A DNA stretch of 64,000 bases. Source: Sphingomonas sp. LHG3406-1. GTDB taxonomy: Bacteria; Pseudomonadota; Alphaproteobacteria; Sphingomonadales; Sphingomonadaceae. Below the pieces are notes generated by a model. That model was not told the origin of the DNA, searched no databases, and saw nothing but the letters and a program-made list of their open reading frames with translations. Location: the NCBI RefSeq assembly GCF_029637485.1, contig NZ_CP069128.1:1674001-1738000 (forward strand), read 5' to 3'. The position numbers and the translations under genes were made by a program. Each line of letters starts with the position of its first letter. Positions within the stretch are counted from its first letter, which is position 1. Shown here one piece after another: positions 17,847 to 27,084 of the stretch.

Positions 17847-20339
17847 GTGAACCGAGCCGTTGGTCCTGCGCGCCTGTTGCTGACGCTTCTCGCCGGCAGC
17901 GCCCTGTCGACCCCCGCCTTCGCGCAGGCCGCGGGGCAGCCTGTGACGGCATCGGCCGAGCAGCCCGCCGATGACGGCCAGGAAGCCGACTCGACCGAGA
18001 TCGTGGTGACCGCGCAGAAGCGCGAGGAGAACCTCCAGGACGTGCCGGTCAGCATTCAGGCGATCGGCACCCGCCGCCTCGACCAGCTGAACATTTCCAA
18101 CTTCGAGGATTATACGAAGCAGCTGCCGTCGGTCTCCTACCAGACGGCGGCCCCGGGCTCGACGGTGGTCTACATGCGCGGCGTCGCCTCGGGCGGCGAC
18201 GGCAACCATTCGGGCTCCCTGCCGAGCGTCGGCACCTACCTGGACGAGCAGCCCGTCACCACCATCGGCGGCACGCTCGACGTCCACATCTACGACATCG
18301 CCCGGATCGAAAGCCTCGCCGGGCCGCAGGGCACGCTGTACGGCGCGTCGAGCCAGGCCGGGACCATCCGCATCATCACCAACAAGCCGGAGCTCGGAGT
18401 CACCGCAGGCAGGCTCGATGCCGAGGTCAACACGGTCCACAAGGGCGGCTTCGGCGGCAGCCTCGAAGGGATGATCAACCTTCCCATCGCCGACAATATC
18501 GCCTTCCGCGGCATCGCATTCTGGCGCCACGACGGTGGCTATATCGACAACATCCTCGGCAGCCGCACCTACGAATCCGCCGGCGGTGACCTCAGCTTCA
18601 CCAACGCCGCGCTGGTCGACGACGACATCAACGGCGTGCGCACCTATGGCGGACGGGCGGCGCTCAAGATCGACCTGGACGAGAACTGGACCGTCCTTCC
18701 GCAGGTCATGCACCAGAATCAGAAGGCCGACGGGGTCTTCTTCTACGACCCCGATCTTGGCGACCTCAAGGCCGAGCGCTTCTTCGAAGACAAGGGCCGG
18801 GACGAGTTTACCCAGGCGGCGCTGACCATCACCGGCAAGGTCTTCAACTTCGACCTGACCTATTCCGGCGCCTATCTGGACCGGCCGACCTACAGCTTCA
18901 CCGACTACACCGATTACACCGACGCCTATGACTCTTACTACATCGCCTGCTGCGGGACGCCGCTGCTCGACTACCAGACCTATGTCGACAATGCCGGCAA
19001 CACGATCGACCCGCGCCAGTTCATCGAGGGCACCAACCACTTCAAGAAACTAAGCCAGGAGGTCCGGCTGTCCTCTCCCGCCGACCGCCCCTTCCGGGTC
19101 ATTGTCGGTGGCTTCTACCAGCGGCAGACGAACGACATCTACCAGAACTACCTGGTCGCGCGGCTGGCGGACAACCTCTCCGTGCCGGGCTATCCCGGCA
19201 CCATCTGGCTGACCAAGCAGGAGCGCGTCGACAAGGATTATGCCCTGTTCGGCGAAGCCAGCTTCGACGTCACGCCGCAGATCACGCTGACCGGCGGCGG
19301 GCGCCTGTTCCGCTTCGACAACACCCTGTTCGGCTTCGCCGGCTTCGGGCCCGGCAATCCCGGCGGCTTCTCCAGTGGCTACCGCCGCTGCCTGACCGTC
19401 AACGGTCTCCAGCTCCGCAACGATCCGACCAGCCCGCTCGCCCAGGGCGGGGTGGACGGAACGCCCTGCACCAACGTCGGCAACGTCGTCGACGGCAAGC
19501 TGGTGCCGAGGCGGAGCAAGGGTGACGGCTTCACCCATCGGGTGAACGCCCAATACAAGCCGACCGAAGACCTGATGTTCTACGCCACCTGGTCGCGCGG
19601 CTTCCGTCCGGGCGGCATCAACCGTCAGCCCAACTCGCCGGCATACGACCCCGATTACCTGGTCAATTACGAACTGGGCTGGAAAGCCACGCTCGCCAAC
19701 GGCCGGGTGCGCTTCAACGGCGCCGTCTACCATCAGAAATGGGAGGCCTTCCAGTTCAGCTTCCTTGGCGAGAACAGCCTGACGGTCATCCAGAATGGCC
19801 GTGACGCCGACATCAACGGCATCGAGACCGACATCAGCTATGTCGGTGGCGGACTGACGCTGAATGCGGCCGCGGCCTATACCGACGCCAAGGCAGCCGA
19901 GAACATCTGCGACTCCATCCTCGACGATGCCGCCTGCAGCGACAGCTTCATCGTCGCGCCAAAGGGCACCAGGCTGCCGGTGACTCCGCGCTTCAAGGCC
20001 GCCGCGACCGCCCGCTACGCATGGCCGGTCGGGCCTGGCCGGGCGCATGTCCAGGGCGGACTCTCCTACCAGAGCAGCGCCGGGACCGACATCCGCCAGG
20101 ACGCGGATGGCGGCGGCACCAACCCGAACGACTTCCTCGGCCGACTCCGCAGCTACGCGCTGGCCGACGTCTTCGCCGGCTACAGCTGGGGTCGCTTCAA
20201 CATCGAGGGCTTCGCGACCAACCTGTTCGACAAGCGCAACGACATCTCGCGCTCGGTCGGCTGCAGCATCTGCGTCAACACGCGCATCTATCCTGGCCGG
20301 CCGCGGACCATCGGCCTTCGCTTCGGGACGAGGTTCTAG
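17847..20339 (+). CDS. TonB-dependent outer-membrane receptor
   Basis: I place the start at GTG 17847, not at the first in-frame ATG 21 codons earlier, because AGGGGGG lies just upstream and the protein then begins with a clean signal peptide (VNRAVGPARLLLTLLAGSAL, cleavage after AFAQA). It gives 830 residues. The plug begins with TEIVVTAQKREENLQDVPVS, a TonB-box/plug sequence standard for sphingomonad receptors, and continues with RIESLAGPQGTLYGASSQAG. The barrel ends in an aromatic residue (GLRFGTRF). The substrate cannot be read from sequence. A cysteine pair in an external loop (IACCGTP) and paired cysteines near the C-terminus (VGCSICVN) are unusual details. A TonB-like gene follows 61 nt downstream, suggesting a dedicated energiser. 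TTGACA at 17784-17789 could be a -35 element, but no good -10 was found. Confidence 0.93.
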   Translation: MNRAVGPARLLLTLLAGSALSTPAFAQAAGQPVTASAEQPADDGQEADSTEIVVTAQKREENLQDVPVSIQAIGTRRLDQLNISNFEDYTKQLPSVSYQTAAPGSTVVYMRGVASGGDGNHSGSLPSVGTYLDEQPVTTIGGTLDVHIYDIARIESLAGPQGTLYGASSQAGTIRIITNKPELGVTAGRLDAEVNTVHKGGFGGSLEGMINLPIADNIAFRGIAFWRHDGGYIDNILGSRTYESAGGDLSFTNAALVDDDINGVRTYGGRAALKIDLDENWTVLPQVMHQNQKADGVFFYDPDLGDLKAERFFEDKGRDEFTQAALTITGKVFNFDLTYSGAYLDRPTYSFTDYTDYTDAYDSYYIACCGTPLLDYQTYVDNAGNTIDPRQFIEGTNHFKKLSQEVRLSSPADRPFRVIVGGFYQRQTNDIYQNYLVARLADNLSVPGYPGTIWLTKQERVDKDYALFGEASFDVTPQITLTGGGRLFRFDNTLFGFAGFGPGNPGGFSSGYRRCLTVNGLQLRNDPTSPLAQGGVDGTPCTNVGNVVDGKLVPRRSKGDGFTHRVNAQYKPTEDLMFYATWSRGFRPGGINRQPNSPAYDPDYLVNYELGWKATLANGRVRFNGAVYHQKWEAFQFSFLGENSLTVIQNGRDADINGIETDISYVGGGLTLNAAAAYTDAKAAENICDSILDDAACSDSFIVAPKGTRLPVTPRFKAAATARYAWPVGPGRAHVQGGLSYQSSAGTDIRQDADGGGTNPNDFLGRLRSYALADVFAGYSWGRFNIEGFATNLFDKRNDISRSVGCSICVNTRIYPGRPRTIGLRFGTRF

Positions 20340-20400
20340 GCAAGGCTTCCTTTTTCGATGTTTTCGGGATCGGCAGCAGTGCTGATGCGTTAGCTGCCGC

Positions 20401-21126
20401 ATGCCGTGGCAGCCCTCCCGTGACGATCGCAAGAAGTCCCTCGCGCTGGTGCTCACCTTGCACCTGGGGCTTGGCGCCGCGCTGATCCTTGGCCTTCGCG
20501 GCGATCCCATGCGCCGGGTGGCCGAGGACGTGACGATGATCAACGTTCCGCTGCCTCCTCCGATGCCACCGGAAAAGGCGAGGCCACCTCAGCGCTCGGC
20601 GAGCGCTGCCCGCGAGCGGGCCGGTGCCGAGGACCTGGCGGCGCGCCCTGCCCCGGTCGTCCTGCCTCCGCCGGTCATCCCGCTACCGACCGCCTCTTCC
20701 CCGAGGACGGCGGACGAGGCAGCACCCATTACCGGCAACGCACAAAGCGCCGGGGCAGGATCGCAGCCGGGGCCGGGCCGGGGCGCCGGTGGAAACGGCG
20801 ACGGAACGGGCGGCGGAGGCGATGGGGGCAGCGGCGCCGGCGGCCTTGGCAACGAGGCGCGTCTGCTGTCGGGCAATCTCACCCGCTCCGATTATCGCCG
20901 GATCCGCAGCTTCGGCGCGCTGCGCGGCCAGGCGGTGCTCGGGATCGAGGTCAGCGCCGGCGGCCGCCTGACCCGCTGCCAGCCGATCAGTTCGTCGGGC
21001 AATGGCGCGCTGGACGAGGAACTCTGCCGGCTGCTCGGCCGCACCTTCTGGGAGCCGGCCCGGAGCCGCGCCGGCACGCCGGTCCCGGTAGCGCTGCGTT
21101 ACGTCGCGACCTGGGACCGCAACTGA
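20401..21126 (+). CDS. TonB-like energy transducer
   Basis: A 241-residue protein with the TonB layout: a short N-terminus, one transmembrane helix (about residues 14-32, LALVLTLHLGLGAALILGL), a Pro/Ala/Gly-rich periplasmic spacer with poly-Gly runs (residues about 45-150), and a C-terminal TonB-fold domain (GQAVLGIEVSAGGRLTRCQP, LDEELCRLLGRTFWEPA). It would couple the proton-motive force to the receptor encoded immediately upstream. The two cysteines in the C-terminal domain are less common. No ExbB or ExbD gene is nearby. It ends directly next to the L,D-transpeptidase stop; the adjoining convergent stops form TGATCA. Confidence 0.85.
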   Translation: MPWQPSRDDRKKSLALVLTLHLGLGAALILGLRGDPMRRVAEDVTMINVPLPPPMPPEKARPPQRSASAARERAGAEDLAARPAPVVLPPPVIPLPTASSPRTADEAAPITGNAQSAGAGSQPGPGRGAGGNGDGTGGGGDGGSGAGGLGNEARLLSGNLTRSDYRRIRSFGALRGQAVLGIEVSAGGRLTRCQPISSSGNGALDEELCRLLGRTFWEPARSRAGTPVPVALRYVATWDRN

Positions 21127-22422
21127 TCAGCGGCGGGCAAGCCGCCTCGTCCCCGCCGGGGCACCGTCACGGCGGTAGATGTCCTCGTAATAGGCCAGCT
21201 CGGTGCCGCTCGGGACCGCCGTCAGATAGGTGAGATAGACGGGCACCGGCTTGGCCATGGACACCTTCTGCTCCGGCGTGGCGCCCTTGGCGCGCAGCGG
21301 CTTGCCGTAGAGCCAGGTGGCGAGGCGATGCGCGGCCTCGAGCCGCACGCAGCCGCCGCTGAACAGCCGCGCCGCTTCGCCGAACAATTCGTCCTGCGGC
21401 GTGTCGTGGAGGTAGATGCCCTGGGCATTGGGGAACATGAACTTCATGTCGCCCATGCTGTTGGCAGGGCCAGGCAACTGGCGGAGACGCACTTCCTTGC
21501 GGCCAGCCGCGACCGCCTTCCAGTCGACCGAAGCCGGATTGACGACTTTCGGCCTGTCGGACCAGTCGGAAAGCACCTGATAGCCCTTCTGGCGCAGATA
21601 AGCGTTTCCACCCTTGACCACGTTGGGCACGATCCGCTCGGCGGCGAGGTCACTCGGCACGTTCCAGTAGGGGCGCAGCGAGGTGTAGCGGATCAGGGCC
21701 GCCATCATCGGCGTCGGATAGACGGGCTTGCCGACCACCACCCGCATCATGTCCACGGTCTGATTGTTCTCGACCATGAAGAGGCGCTGGGCGGCGACAT
21801 TGACCAGCACGTAGCGCCCGCCAGCTGGCAGACTGCGCGCGCGCTGCAGATTCTTGGATACGAGTGCGGCCGTCGGCGCATCAAGGCGATTGTCGGTCAG
21901 CTGACGGCGGAGCTGGGCGTAATAGGGGTGCATCCACCCCATGTCGCGCACCCATGTGCCGAGATTGGGGGCCGCGCTGGCGGCAGCGAGGATCGACGCG
22001 GCGCTCGGCGCCTGCGGACGGAGTTCACTGTCGACGTAGATGATGCCCACGTTGGGAGCCCGGCGGAGGTCCTGCACGTAGCGGGCCAGGGCATCGGACA
22101 AGGCCCGGTCGGCCCGGGCGATCGCCTGAGGGTTGCCGCCAAAGGCGGCCCGCACGAGGCGCGGAAGCTCGCGGCTGCGGTACCGCCGCGGATCGAGGCC
22201 ATCGACCTTGGCGGTCTGGATCAGACGGACCAGTTCGTTCGCGGCGGCGGCGTTGCCGGGCCGGAAGAACAGCGAGCCGCCGACCGCCTGGGACGCGACC
22301 GGCTGCGCAGCGGCAGCGGTCGGCTCCAGGGCCGTGGTGGCAAGCAACAGGCCCGCAAAGAATAGTGCCGGGCGCACGAGGCGCCCGGCACGCAAGCCAA
22401 TGAAGTTACGCTCTTGGCTCAT
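21127..22422 (-). CDS. L,D-transpeptidase (YcbB/LdtD-like)
   Basis: A 431-residue protein with an N-terminal signal or anchor (RLVRPALFFAGLLLATTALE). A scaffold region occupies about residues 60-240. The YkuD catalytic domain follows (YVLVNVAAQRLFMVENN) with IYLHDTPQDELFGEAAR and then the nucleophile motif FSGGCVRLE, the Cys being near residue 357. This matches the HX(n)SxGCxR signature of enzymes that form 3-3 cross-links in peptidoglycan or attach lipoproteins to it. The start is preceded by GGAG overlapping the upstream TAA (CTAAGGAGATTGAATG), which places it in one transcript with the glycine-zipper lipoprotein 9 nt upstream. The pairing of an envelope lipoprotein with a wall cross-linking enzyme fits an envelope-maintenance role (inference). 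Confidence 0.9.
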   Translation of the reverse strand: MSQERNFIGLRAGRLVRPALFFAGLLLATTALEPTAAAAQPVASQAVGGSLFFRPGNAAAANELVRLIQTAKVDGLDPRRYRSRELPRLVRAAFGGNPQAIARADRALSDALARYVQDLRRAPNVGIIYVDSELRPQAPSAASILAAASAAPNLGTWVRDMGWMHPYYAQLRRQLTDNRLDAPTAALVSKNLQRARSLPAGGRYVLVNVAAQRLFMVENNQTVDMMRVVVGKPVYPTPMMAALIRYTSLRPYWNVPSDLAAERIVPNVVKGGNAYLRQKGYQVLSDWSDRPKVVNPASVDWKAVAAGRKEVRLRQLPGPANSMGDMKFMFPNAQGIYLHDTPQDELFGEAARLFSGGCVRLEAAHRLATWLYGKPLRAKGATPEQKVSMAKPVPVYLTYLTAVPSGTELAYYEDIYRRDGAPAGTRRLARR

Positions 22423-22431
22423 TCAATCTCC

Positions 22432-23013
22432 TTAGCCGCGCTCACCGCTCCGGCTCGGAGTCGGGGCCGGCTCCTGGTAGGTACCGGTGGTGCCGGTCGT
22501 ACCCTGCGCCGGGGCGCCCGGGTAATACTGGCCGTTCTGGACGTAACCGTCGACACGGCCGTCACGATCATTGTCGGCCCAGATGGCACCGGCGAGACCG
22601 CCGACCACCGCGCCAGCGACGGCACCTTCAAGAATGCCGAGACCCGGGATCAGGGCGCCGGCGCCCGCACCCACCGCAGCACCGACACCGGCACCGGTGG
22701 CGACGCGACCGAGGGTCGAATCCCAGCCGCTCGGCTGGCCCTGATAATATTGGCCGTTCTGCACATAGCCGTCGGCATAACCGTCATTGTTGTTGTCGGC
22801 CCACACGGCGCCGGCGAGACCGCCGACGGCAGCGCCAACGGCCGCACCCGTGATCGTGCTCACGCCCGGAACCACGGCGCCAACGGCAGCACCGCCAACG
22901 CCACCAATAGCAGCGCCCGTCGCGGCATCGGCCAGCGTGTCATTCGAAGTGGTCGAGCAGGCGCCCAGCGACAGCGAGCTGGCGGCCGCCAATGCGATCA
23001 GTGTCTTTTTCAT
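22432..23013 (-). CDS. Glycine-zipper lipoprotein with two duplicated halves
   Basis: The start is set at the ATG giving MKKTLIALAAASSLSLGACS, a lipoprotein signal with lipobox LGAC, preceded by GGAGAAGG; an upstream in-frame extension has no such features. The mature protein is about 170 residues and consists of two copies of one pattern: an Ala/Gly-rich glycine zipper (ATGAAIGGVGGAAVGAVVPG; AVGAGAGALIPGLGILEGAV) followed by GLAGA(V/I)WADN(N/D)xDGxxDGYVQNGQYY. The WADN...DGYVQNGQYY element is repeated almost exactly. It is probably an outer-membrane-anchored envelope protein of unknown function. It is the first gene of a two-gene unit with the L,D-transpeptidase. Confidence 0.82.
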   Translation of the reverse strand: MKKTLIALAAASSLSLGACSTTSNDTLADAATGAAIGGVGGAAVGAVVPGVSTITGAAVGAAVGGLAGAVWADNNNDGYADGYVQNGQYYQGQPSGWDSTLGRVATGAGVGAAVGAGAGALIPGLGILEGAVAGAVVGGLAGAIWADNDRDGRVDGYVQNGQYYPGAPAQGTTGTTGTYQEPAPTPSRSGERG

Positions 23014-23349
23014 TTGCCTTCTCCCGATGGTATTTCTCGACGACATGGTCGCACCTGATCCTGCCGGCGACGGAAATTCCACCGAGGAACAGACGAACCA
23101 AAGTCAGCGCGGCCCTAACGCCAGTGCTTGGCGACAGGTTCCGGACATGAAACAAGACGTGTGGTTCCAACGGCTTACTTCCGGACCATAGTGCATTCGC
23201 CTGAGCCGTCGATGAATTTCGCGATCACGGGGCTTGGGTCGGCATCCACACTCCGCAGAGCCCAGCACAAGTTGAGGCTCCCGAAACCCGCAGGCCCGTC
23301 GGTCCTCTAGGATGCAGTAGATAGTTTTCGACGCGCGAGCATCCTGCCT
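23014..23349. other. 336-bp divergent intergenic region, no gene seen
   Basis: This lies between the lipoprotein start (minus) and the hybrid kinase start (plus). Short open frames on both strands have no ribosome site and no recognisable motifs. It must contain the promoters of both units, but I could not assign boxes, hairpins or repeats. Confidence 0.5.
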
Positions 23350-25347
23350 GTGAACCACTTTCAGCCGTTCCCGTCCATGCCGCCGAGCCGCGCGACGATC
23401 GACGACATCTCCAGTGCGGACTCCCTGTCTCACCTGATCGCCGAGACCACGAGCGACGCCTTTGTCGCGATCAACTGCGACAACCGGATCGTCTACTGGA
23501 ACAGCGGCGCCGAGCGGATGCTCGGCTGGTCGGCTGCCGAAGCGATCGGGGAGTCGCTTCACATCATCATCCCCCCCGATCATCGCCAGGCCCATTCGCG
23601 CGGCATGGCACGACTATGCGCAGGCGCGGAGCCAAAGCTGGTCGGCAACACCACCGAGATCGCCGCCCTGACAAAGGAAGGCGGAACGCTTCCGGTCGAA
23701 CTCTCGCTGACGATGTGGACCGAACCGGCCAACGGTAAGCCCGCCGGTTTCGCGGCCATCATGCGCGACATCTCGCAACGCCGCGCACTCGAAGAGGAGC
23801 GCAACGCCTACGCCCGGCGCCTCGAAGAGCAGTTCGCCGCCATTGAAGCCGCCAGCGACGGGATCGCGACCACCGACGAGGCCGGCTATTTCCAGTTCAT
23901 GAACAGGGCTCATGCGCTGATGTTCGGTTACGAGCGCGCCTCCGATGCCGTCGGCGTTCACTGGACAGAGCTCTACGATCCGGCCGAGGCGCGGCGGATC
24001 GAAGAGGAAGCCGTGCCCCAGATTGCCGCGCAGGGCTCGTGGCGCGGCGAGGCCTCGGGCCGCCACCTCAATGGCAGCGCAATCGAGCAGGAGGTCACCC
24101 TTTCCGCCGGCGCCAACGGGGGCCTCATCTGCATTACCCGCGACATCAGCGAGCGGCAGCGCGTCATGCGCGAACGCATCCGCACCCGCGAGCAACTGCT
24201 CCTTGCCGAGCGTCAGGAGACGATCGGTCGCGTCATGTCCGGCATGGTGCACGACTTCAACAATCTGATGGCCGTCATCTCCGCCTCCGCGGCGGCGCTT
24301 GAGCAGGATGGCGGAGCCGAACCGGCGCAGGTCGCCCGGATCCACAACGCCGCGAGCGCCGCCTCCAAGCTGCTGCACAAGATCATGAAGCCCGAGCGGC
24401 GGACGGCGGACGTTCAGGTGATCGACTTGAGCCGCATCGTCCGCGAGGTCGCGGAGCTGATCGAAGTAAGCCTGGCGCCCGGCCATGGCATTACCGTCGA
24501 GGCGCCCGACCAGGAAATCTCCATCCAGGCCGACGAGAGCGAATTGATGCAGGTGCTGATGAACCTCTGCACCAATGCCCGCGATGCGCTTGCCCCCGAC
24601 CTGCCGGGCCATATCGCCCTGACGGTTGAAGCAACCCACAGCAGCCGCCTGCTCGGAACACCCGCAATCGGCCACAAGCCATCGGGCCCCGTCGCCCTCG
24701 TCCGCGTCGAGGACAATGGCTGCGGCATCGCGCGCGAAGACCTGGAGCGGATCTTCGAGCCGTTCGTCACCCGCAAGAAGGCGCTCGGCACCGGCCTTGG
24801 CCTGGCAGTGGTGGCCAAGCTGGTCTCCGAAGCGGGTGGCGCCATCTTCGTCGCCACCGGCGAGGGCGGAACCTGCTTCGAGCTAACATGGCCGCTGGAC
24901 GGCGCCGAACGGGAGCCCCTTGATCAACATGCAGTCCCGGAACGGGTGGACCTGAGCGGCCGAACGATCCTCTCGGTCGACGACAATCCGGCCCTGCTCG
25001 ACCTCATTGCCCTGCATCTCGAGCGTGTCGGCGCCGAGGTCTGCCCCTGCCCGTCGCCGGCCGAAGGCCTGGCGGTGCTTCGTGACTCGTCGACCCACTG
25101 GGATGCGATCGTGGTCGACTATGACATGCCGGAGATGAACGGGGTGGAGTTTGCGGCGATGGCACGGCAGATCCGGCCGGAGGTTCCGATCATCCTCTGC
25201 TCCGCCGTCGCCGAGGATCTGGTCATTCCGCCGACCTCCCGCGCCTTGTTCGCCGCCATCCGGTCCAAGTCCAACCTCCACCTGCATCTTCCGGCGACCG
25301 TCTCCAGCGCCATCTCACCCGCCTCGGCATCGGACACGAACCCATGA
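23350..25347 (+). CDS. Hybrid PAS-PAS sensor histidine kinase with C-terminal receiver
   Basis: A 665-residue soluble sensor with no transmembrane segment. PAS 1 is at about residues 28-140 (LIAETTSDAFVAINCDNRIV), PAS 2 at about 160-270. The dimerisation/phosphoacceptor motif is MVHDFNNLMAVISASAA (His near 301), the N box LMNLCTNARDAL, and the ATP lid GCGIAREDLERIFEPFVTRK and GTGLGLAVV. A receiver domain occupies about 535-650 with acceptor Asp in VVDYDMPEMNG; the usual Lys-Pro near its end is replaced by RSKSNLHLHL. The start is GTG 23350 or ATG 23377; neither has a strong site. It overlaps the LuxR-type regulator by ATGA, so the two form a translationally coupled signalling pair. The signal is unknown. 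Confidence 0.9.
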   Translation: MNHFQPFPSMPPSRATIDDISSADSLSHLIAETTSDAFVAINCDNRIVYWNSGAERMLGWSAAEAIGESLHIIIPPDHRQAHSRGMARLCAGAEPKLVGNTTEIAALTKEGGTLPVELSLTMWTEPANGKPAGFAAIMRDISQRRALEEERNAYARRLEEQFAAIEAASDGIATTDEAGYFQFMNRAHALMFGYERASDAVGVHWTELYDPAEARRIEEEAVPQIAAQGSWRGEASGRHLNGSAIEQEVTLSAGANGGLICITRDISERQRVMRERIRTREQLLLAERQETIGRVMSGMVHDFNNLMAVISASAAALEQDGGAEPAQVARIHNAASAASKLLHKIMKPERRTADVQVIDLSRIVREVAELIEVSLAPGHGITVEAPDQEISIQADESELMQVLMNLCTNARDALAPDLPGHIALTVEATHSSRLLGTPAIGHKPSGPVALVRVEDNGCGIAREDLERIFEPFVTRKKALGTGLGLAVVAKLVSEAGGAIFVATGEGGTCFELTWPLDGAEREPLDQHAVPERVDLSGRTILSVDDNPALLDLIALHLERVGAEVCPCPSPAEGLAVLRDSSTHWDAIVVDYDMPEMNGVEFAAMARQIRPEVPIILCSAVAEDLVIPPTSRALFAAIRSKSNLHLHLPATVSSAISPASASDTNP

Positions 25348-25919
25348 AGCTCCTCATCGTCGACGACCACGAAATGCTGCGGGGGGCACTCGCCTCCTAT
25401 CTCCAGACCGATCCCGACTGTCGGGTGCACGAAGCCGAGGATGTGCCGTCCGCCCTTCGCGTGCTGCGCAAGGAAGGCCCGTTCGACGTCGTGCTGCTCG
25501 ACTTCCACCTGCCGGGGATGGACGGTCTCGACGGCCTGCGGGAGATCATGGCGGCCAATCAAGATCGGCCCGTCGCTCTCTTCTCCGGTTCGGCGGACTC
25601 CTCGGTAGCCGCCGCGGCCCTGCGCTGCGGCGCATCGGCCTTCCTGTCGAAGACCATGCCTATCGAGGAGCTGAAGCTCGAGCTTGGCAACATCGTCGCC
25701 AACCGGGCGCCAACCTGGCTTCCGGGCAGCGGCGATATCGGCGCTTCTGCCGTTCACCTCACCCCGCGCCAGGAGCAGGTACTGCAGGGCATCCGCAACG
25801 GCCAGTCGAGCAGCGAGATCGCACGCGACCTGTCGCTTCAGGAAACCACCGTGCGCATGACGATGAAGCTGCTCTTCGCCAAGCTGCGGGTGGAAGATGG
25901 GGGCCAGGCGCCCGCCTGA
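25344..25919 (+). CDS. LuxR/NarL-type response regulator
   Basis: A 191-residue regulator. The receiver (1-120) has the acidic pair LLIVDDHEM, acceptor Asp in VVLLDFHLPGMDG, and the Lys in FLSKTMP. The C-terminal helix-turn-helix (about 135-185) reads LTPRQEQVLQGIRNGQSSSEIARDLSLQ, the GerE/LuxR pattern, but ends soon after the recognition helix (TVRMTMKLLFAKLRV). It is probably phosphorylated by the hybrid kinase with which it overlaps by 4 nt. Targets are unknown. Confidence 0.9.
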   Translation: MKLLIVDDHEMLRGALASYLQTDPDCRVHEAEDVPSALRVLRKEGPFDVVLLDFHLPGMDGLDGLREIMAANQDRPVALFSGSADSSVAAAALRCGASAFLSKTMPIEELKLELGNIVANRAPTWLPGSGDIGASAVHLTPRQEQVLQGIRNGQSSSEIARDLSLQETTVRMTMKLLFAKLRVEDGGQAPA

Positions 25920-25943
25920 GCGGGGGCGCAACGGCATGCGGCA

Positions 25944-26036
25944 TGGCGGAGACGGAGGGATTCGAACCCTCGGTACGGTAATTCACCGTACGGCGGTTTA
26001 GCAAACCGCTGGTTTCAGCCACTCACCCACGTCTCC
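25944..26036 (-). tRNA. tRNA-Ser (anticodon GCU)
   Basis: 93 nt including an encoded CCA. The acceptor strand GGAGACG pairs with CGTCTCC, followed by discriminator G and CCA. The anticodon arm is GCGGTTTGCTAAACCGC with anticodon GCT (reads AGC/AGU). A long variable arm (GTACGGTGAATTACCGTAC) marks a class II serine tRNA, and the T arm reads GAGGGTTCGAATCCCTC. Confidence 0.97.
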
Positions 26037-26242
26037 GGATGCATCGGCCGCCGGTGCGTCTAGCCGACCCCTTCGTGCTGTTCAACCATGTTGCGCGAAG
26101 GCATCCCCGGTACGGCCCGAAGGGCAAAATGCGGATCGCAGGTTGATTTCCGGCAATGTTCTCGATTGTCGGGAACCCGACACTGCAATTGCGCTAAGTC
26201 GTTGCAAAATAAGGTATTGCTTCAGGATGAAACAGTGACGTA

Positions 26243-27067
26243 ATGGTCGAGCCGGGGGTGGGCTGGGAGCTGTTTTGTCCGGCCCGAGTGTGGAGCAGCG
26301 GGGCCATGGATCTTCCGAGCGACATTTCTGCTGGGTCCACCCTTGAGCAGGCCTTTGTGCTCAACCGGCTGCTCGCGACGCTGTCGCCGACCGAGCGAAC
26401 CCTGCTCGAGCCGCATGCCGAGATCATCAATTGCAGGAGCGGCGAGCAACTGCTCACCGCGGGACAGGTCGCGACCCGATGCCTGTTTCCGTTCGACGGC
26501 CTGATGATCTCGCTGAAGCGCGTGCTGGCGGGCGGCCGGTCGGTCGAAGTTGCCGCAATCGGCCGCGAAGGCGCCCTTGGAGGCATCGTCAGCTGCGGCC
26601 AGGCCGCGGCCTTTACCCATGCTGTCGTGCAGCTCCCCGGACCCGCCGCCGCCCTCCCGCTCACGGCGCTGGAGGACGCCAAGCGGGCCAGCCCGCACCT
26701 GCAGAACCTCTTCTGCCGCTATTCCGACGCCCTGTTGTCGCAGGTCATGCAGTCGGTCGCATGCAACGCCTTTCACCCGATCGAAGCCCGGGCGGCACGC
26801 TGGCTTCTTCATGCCCAGGACCGAGCCGCGAGCGACCGCCTGGCGCTTACCCAGGAAAGCCTGGCGGGACTGCTCGGCGTGCAGCGGACGACGGTCAATG
26901 CGGTCGCCCGGGTGCTGCAGGAACAGGGACTGATCGCCTATCGGCGTGGTGCCATCCAGGTCACCGATCGCCGCGGCCTGCATAAGGTCAGCTGCGAATG
27001 CTATGCCGCGATCGAGGACCATTTCCACGCCATCCTTGGCCCTGACGGACGCGGAGCGCGACCCTGA
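26243..27067 (+). CDS. Crp/Fnr-family transcriptional regulator
   Basis: A 274-residue protein if it starts at ATG 26243; a second in-frame ATG at 26306 gives 253 residues and a more usual N-terminus (MDLPSDISAG). The N-terminal half has the cyclic-nucleotide-binding fold (SGEQLLTAGQ, FPFDGLMISLKR, VEVAAIGREGALGG) but lacks the GExxxxxxR phosphate-binding cassette, so cAMP binding is unlikely. The C-terminal winged helix-turn-helix is clear (LALTQESLAGLLGVQRTTVN, VLQEQGLIAYRRGAIQVTD). There are no Fnr-type Cys clusters; a few scattered Cys are present (SCECYA). Target and signal are unknown. It converges with pyrC. Confidence 0.87.
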   Translation: MVEPGVGWELFCPARVWSSGAMDLPSDISAGSTLEQAFVLNRLLATLSPTERTLLEPHAEIINCRSGEQLLTAGQVATRCLFPFDGLMISLKRVLAGGRSVEVAAIGREGALGGIVSCGQAAAFTHAVVQLPGPAAALPLTALEDAKRASPHLQNLFCRYSDALLSQVMQSVACNAFHPIEARAARWLLHAQDRAASDRLALTQESLAGLLGVQRTTVNAVARVLQEQGLIAYRRGAIQVTDRRGLHKVSCECYAAIEDHFHAILGPDGRGARP

Positions 27068-27084
27068 CACGCCGATCCGGTGGG

